Assembly: GCA_964489135.1 (NCBI GenBank)
Contig: CAZAXK010000015.1
Location: 1 to 13,077 of the forward strand
Direction of reading: 5' to 3'
Source: JBBTQZ01 sp964489135
Lineage (GTDB): Bacteria; Patescibacteriota; Minisyncoccia; Phycocordibacterales; WO2-35-19
Length of the DNA stretch: 13,077 nucleotides
Shown: positions 12,163 to 13,077 of the stretch, piece by piece
How the letters are laid out: the number at the start of each line of letters is the position of its first letter
How positions within the stretch are numbered: position 1 is the stretch's first letter
Translations under genes and position numbers: made by a program
Notes under the pieces: model-generated
Seen by the model: only the letters and a program-made list of their open reading frames with translations
Databases searched by the model: none
Told to the model about the DNA's origin: nothing

Positions 12163-13077
12163 TTAGTTGGTTTTATTTTTTGATAATTGTTGCATTCTTT
12201 TCGAAATTTGTTCTATCTCTTTTTTTATATCTTTATCAGTATCTTGTTTCGCGCTATCGAGATTTTCCATATAACGTCGTAGCTTATCTTTCAAAATCCT
12301 TAGTTCTATTCTATCGAGCACTTCTTCACCGCTCACACCCATTTCTTCGGCTTCGAAGATCAACGCCTCCTTATCTGGTGCAAGCTCGCTTAGTGTAAAG
12401 TCTACTTCCTCGTCGCCCGCTATTTCTCGCCACTTTCCTTCCAGCTCTCCTGCTTGCTGGGTTAGTATTATGCCGGCGAGCATTCTTTCGGGGGTGGTGG
12501 GAATTTTCTGTGCACCTTCGGATGTCTTCGGAGGTTCACTTTTGATTCTAGAAATTTCCTTCAAGATCGCTTCCTCGCTTACCCCTATTTTGTCGGCTAT
12601 CTTACGGACAAAGTGCGATCTTTCAATTTCACTTTTTATAAATTGAAAATATGGTAAAACGCTTCTTTCGACTTCTTTCATTAGCGCCGTGCCTTTCTTA
12701 TCGCGGTTGACTTTGTGTAAACAAAAGTCTATCAAATGTTTCGCATCTCGCAAAGCATTCTTCCAAGAATTTTCATCCTTGAGTGCAAGCGAAGCGGGAT
12801 CTTCGCCCTCCGGCAGTTCTGCAATCTTGACCTCCATATCGAGCGAGAGAGCAAGCTTCGAAGCTCTTTCGGCTGCGCTTTCGCCGGCCTTGTCCGAATC
12901 GTAAGCGATTATGATCCGATTGGTAAGCTTCTTTATTTTTTGGAGGTGACTCTCGGTGAGCGCGGTGCCGGATGAGGCAACGGTGTTTGCGACGCCCGCA
13001 TGGTGCGAGAGTACCAAGTCCATCTGTCCTTCTACGAGCACTGCATAATCGACTTTGCGCAAGCTATTCTTGGCTAG
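12163..13077 (-). CDS. dnaG: DNA primase DnaG, C-terminal part (5' end beyond window)
   Basis: The reading frame is open to the window edge, so the start of the gene lies outside; 304 C-terminal residues are visible. The first hundred contain the TOPRIM catalytic core: VEGQMD (with the metal-binding Glu, visible residues 15-20), SSGTALT and YDSDKAG (Asp60, Asp62), followed by the helical part of the RNA polymerase domain and a C-terminal helicase-interaction-like region (about 180-304) ending in a basic, coiled-coil-like helix. DnaG makes the RNA primers for replication. The N-terminal zinc-binding domain is not in view. A TTG at 13062 in the frame is an internal leucine, not the start, because the TOPRIM domain would then lack its upstream half. 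The TAA stop is directly followed by the rpoD ATG. Confidence 0.96.
   Translation of the reverse strand, partial: LAKNSLRKVDYAVLVEGQMDLVLSHHAGVANTVASSGTALTESHLQKIKKLTNRIIIAYDSDKAGESAAERASKLALSLDMEVKIAELPEGEDPASLALKDENSWKNALRDAKHLIDFCLHKVNRDKKGTALMKEVERSVLPYFQFIKSEIERSHFVRKIADKIGVSEEAILKEISRIKSEPPKTSEGAQKIPTTPERMLAGIILTQQAGELEGKWREIAGDEEVDFTLSELAPDKEALIFEAEEMGVSGEEVLDRIELRILKDKLRRYMENLDSAKQDTDKDIKKEIEQISKRMQQLSKNKTN

Noticed and set aside
13060..13062. TTG as start codon of dnaG
   Set aside because: The frame is open to the window edge and the TOPRIM domain begins immediately here, so the gene must start outside the window.

Overview
The window looks like a chromosomal piece of a Candidate Phyla Radiation (Patescibacteria) bacterium, probably from the Parcubacteria side. 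This is inference from gene content and style: a short UvrC with no C-terminal helix-hairpin-helix, a membrane-anchored DsbA-like protein, a HisRS with an unusual motif 3, a dnaG-rpoD-uvrD cluster, tight gene packing, and TGA used as a stop codon (which argues against the Gracilibacteria/SR1 code). No rRNA, tRNA, CRISPR array or transposase is visible, and no stretch over 300 bases lacks a gene.

Layout. 1-1140: three short plus-strand membrane genes, each with its own promoter: a bacterial PH-like domain protein and two ~50-residue two-helix proteins (both too short for routine calling), the latter two each followed by a terminator. 1139-1870 (minus): an SRPBCC-fold gene hidden by a 100-N gap, preceded by a compact promoter/terminator unit that may be a small RNA or attenuator. 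1871-3238 (minus): uvrC. 3278-5133 (plus): hisS overlapping a DEDDy 3'-5' exonuclease. 5135-5923 (minus): uppP. 5977-6884 (plus): DsbA-like protein with a second 100-N gap. 6918-7939 (plus): a 20-codon leader ORF and an unrecognised two-helix membrane protein. 13077-8014 (minus): dnaG (5' end cut off), rpoD and a UvrD-like helicase/PD-(D/E)XK nuclease fusion, packed with TAAATG junctions.

Both N-runs are assembly artefacts: each is exactly 100 N flanked by an identical 55-nt sequence. Collapsing each gap plus one repeat copy (155 nt) restores the SRPBCC (152 aa) and DsbA-like (250 aa) reading frames.

The most interesting signals are: (i) uvrC carries a 147-nt palindromic element in frame plus three unrelated degenerate tandem repeats, all with a 7-nt period; (ii) at eight promoter-proximal starts a sigma-70-type -10 box lies only 6-9 nt before the start codon, which predicts leaderless mRNAs as the normal mode here; (iii) a promoter, a ~65-nt transcript, a terminator and a leader ORF lie between uvrC and the SRPBCC gene.
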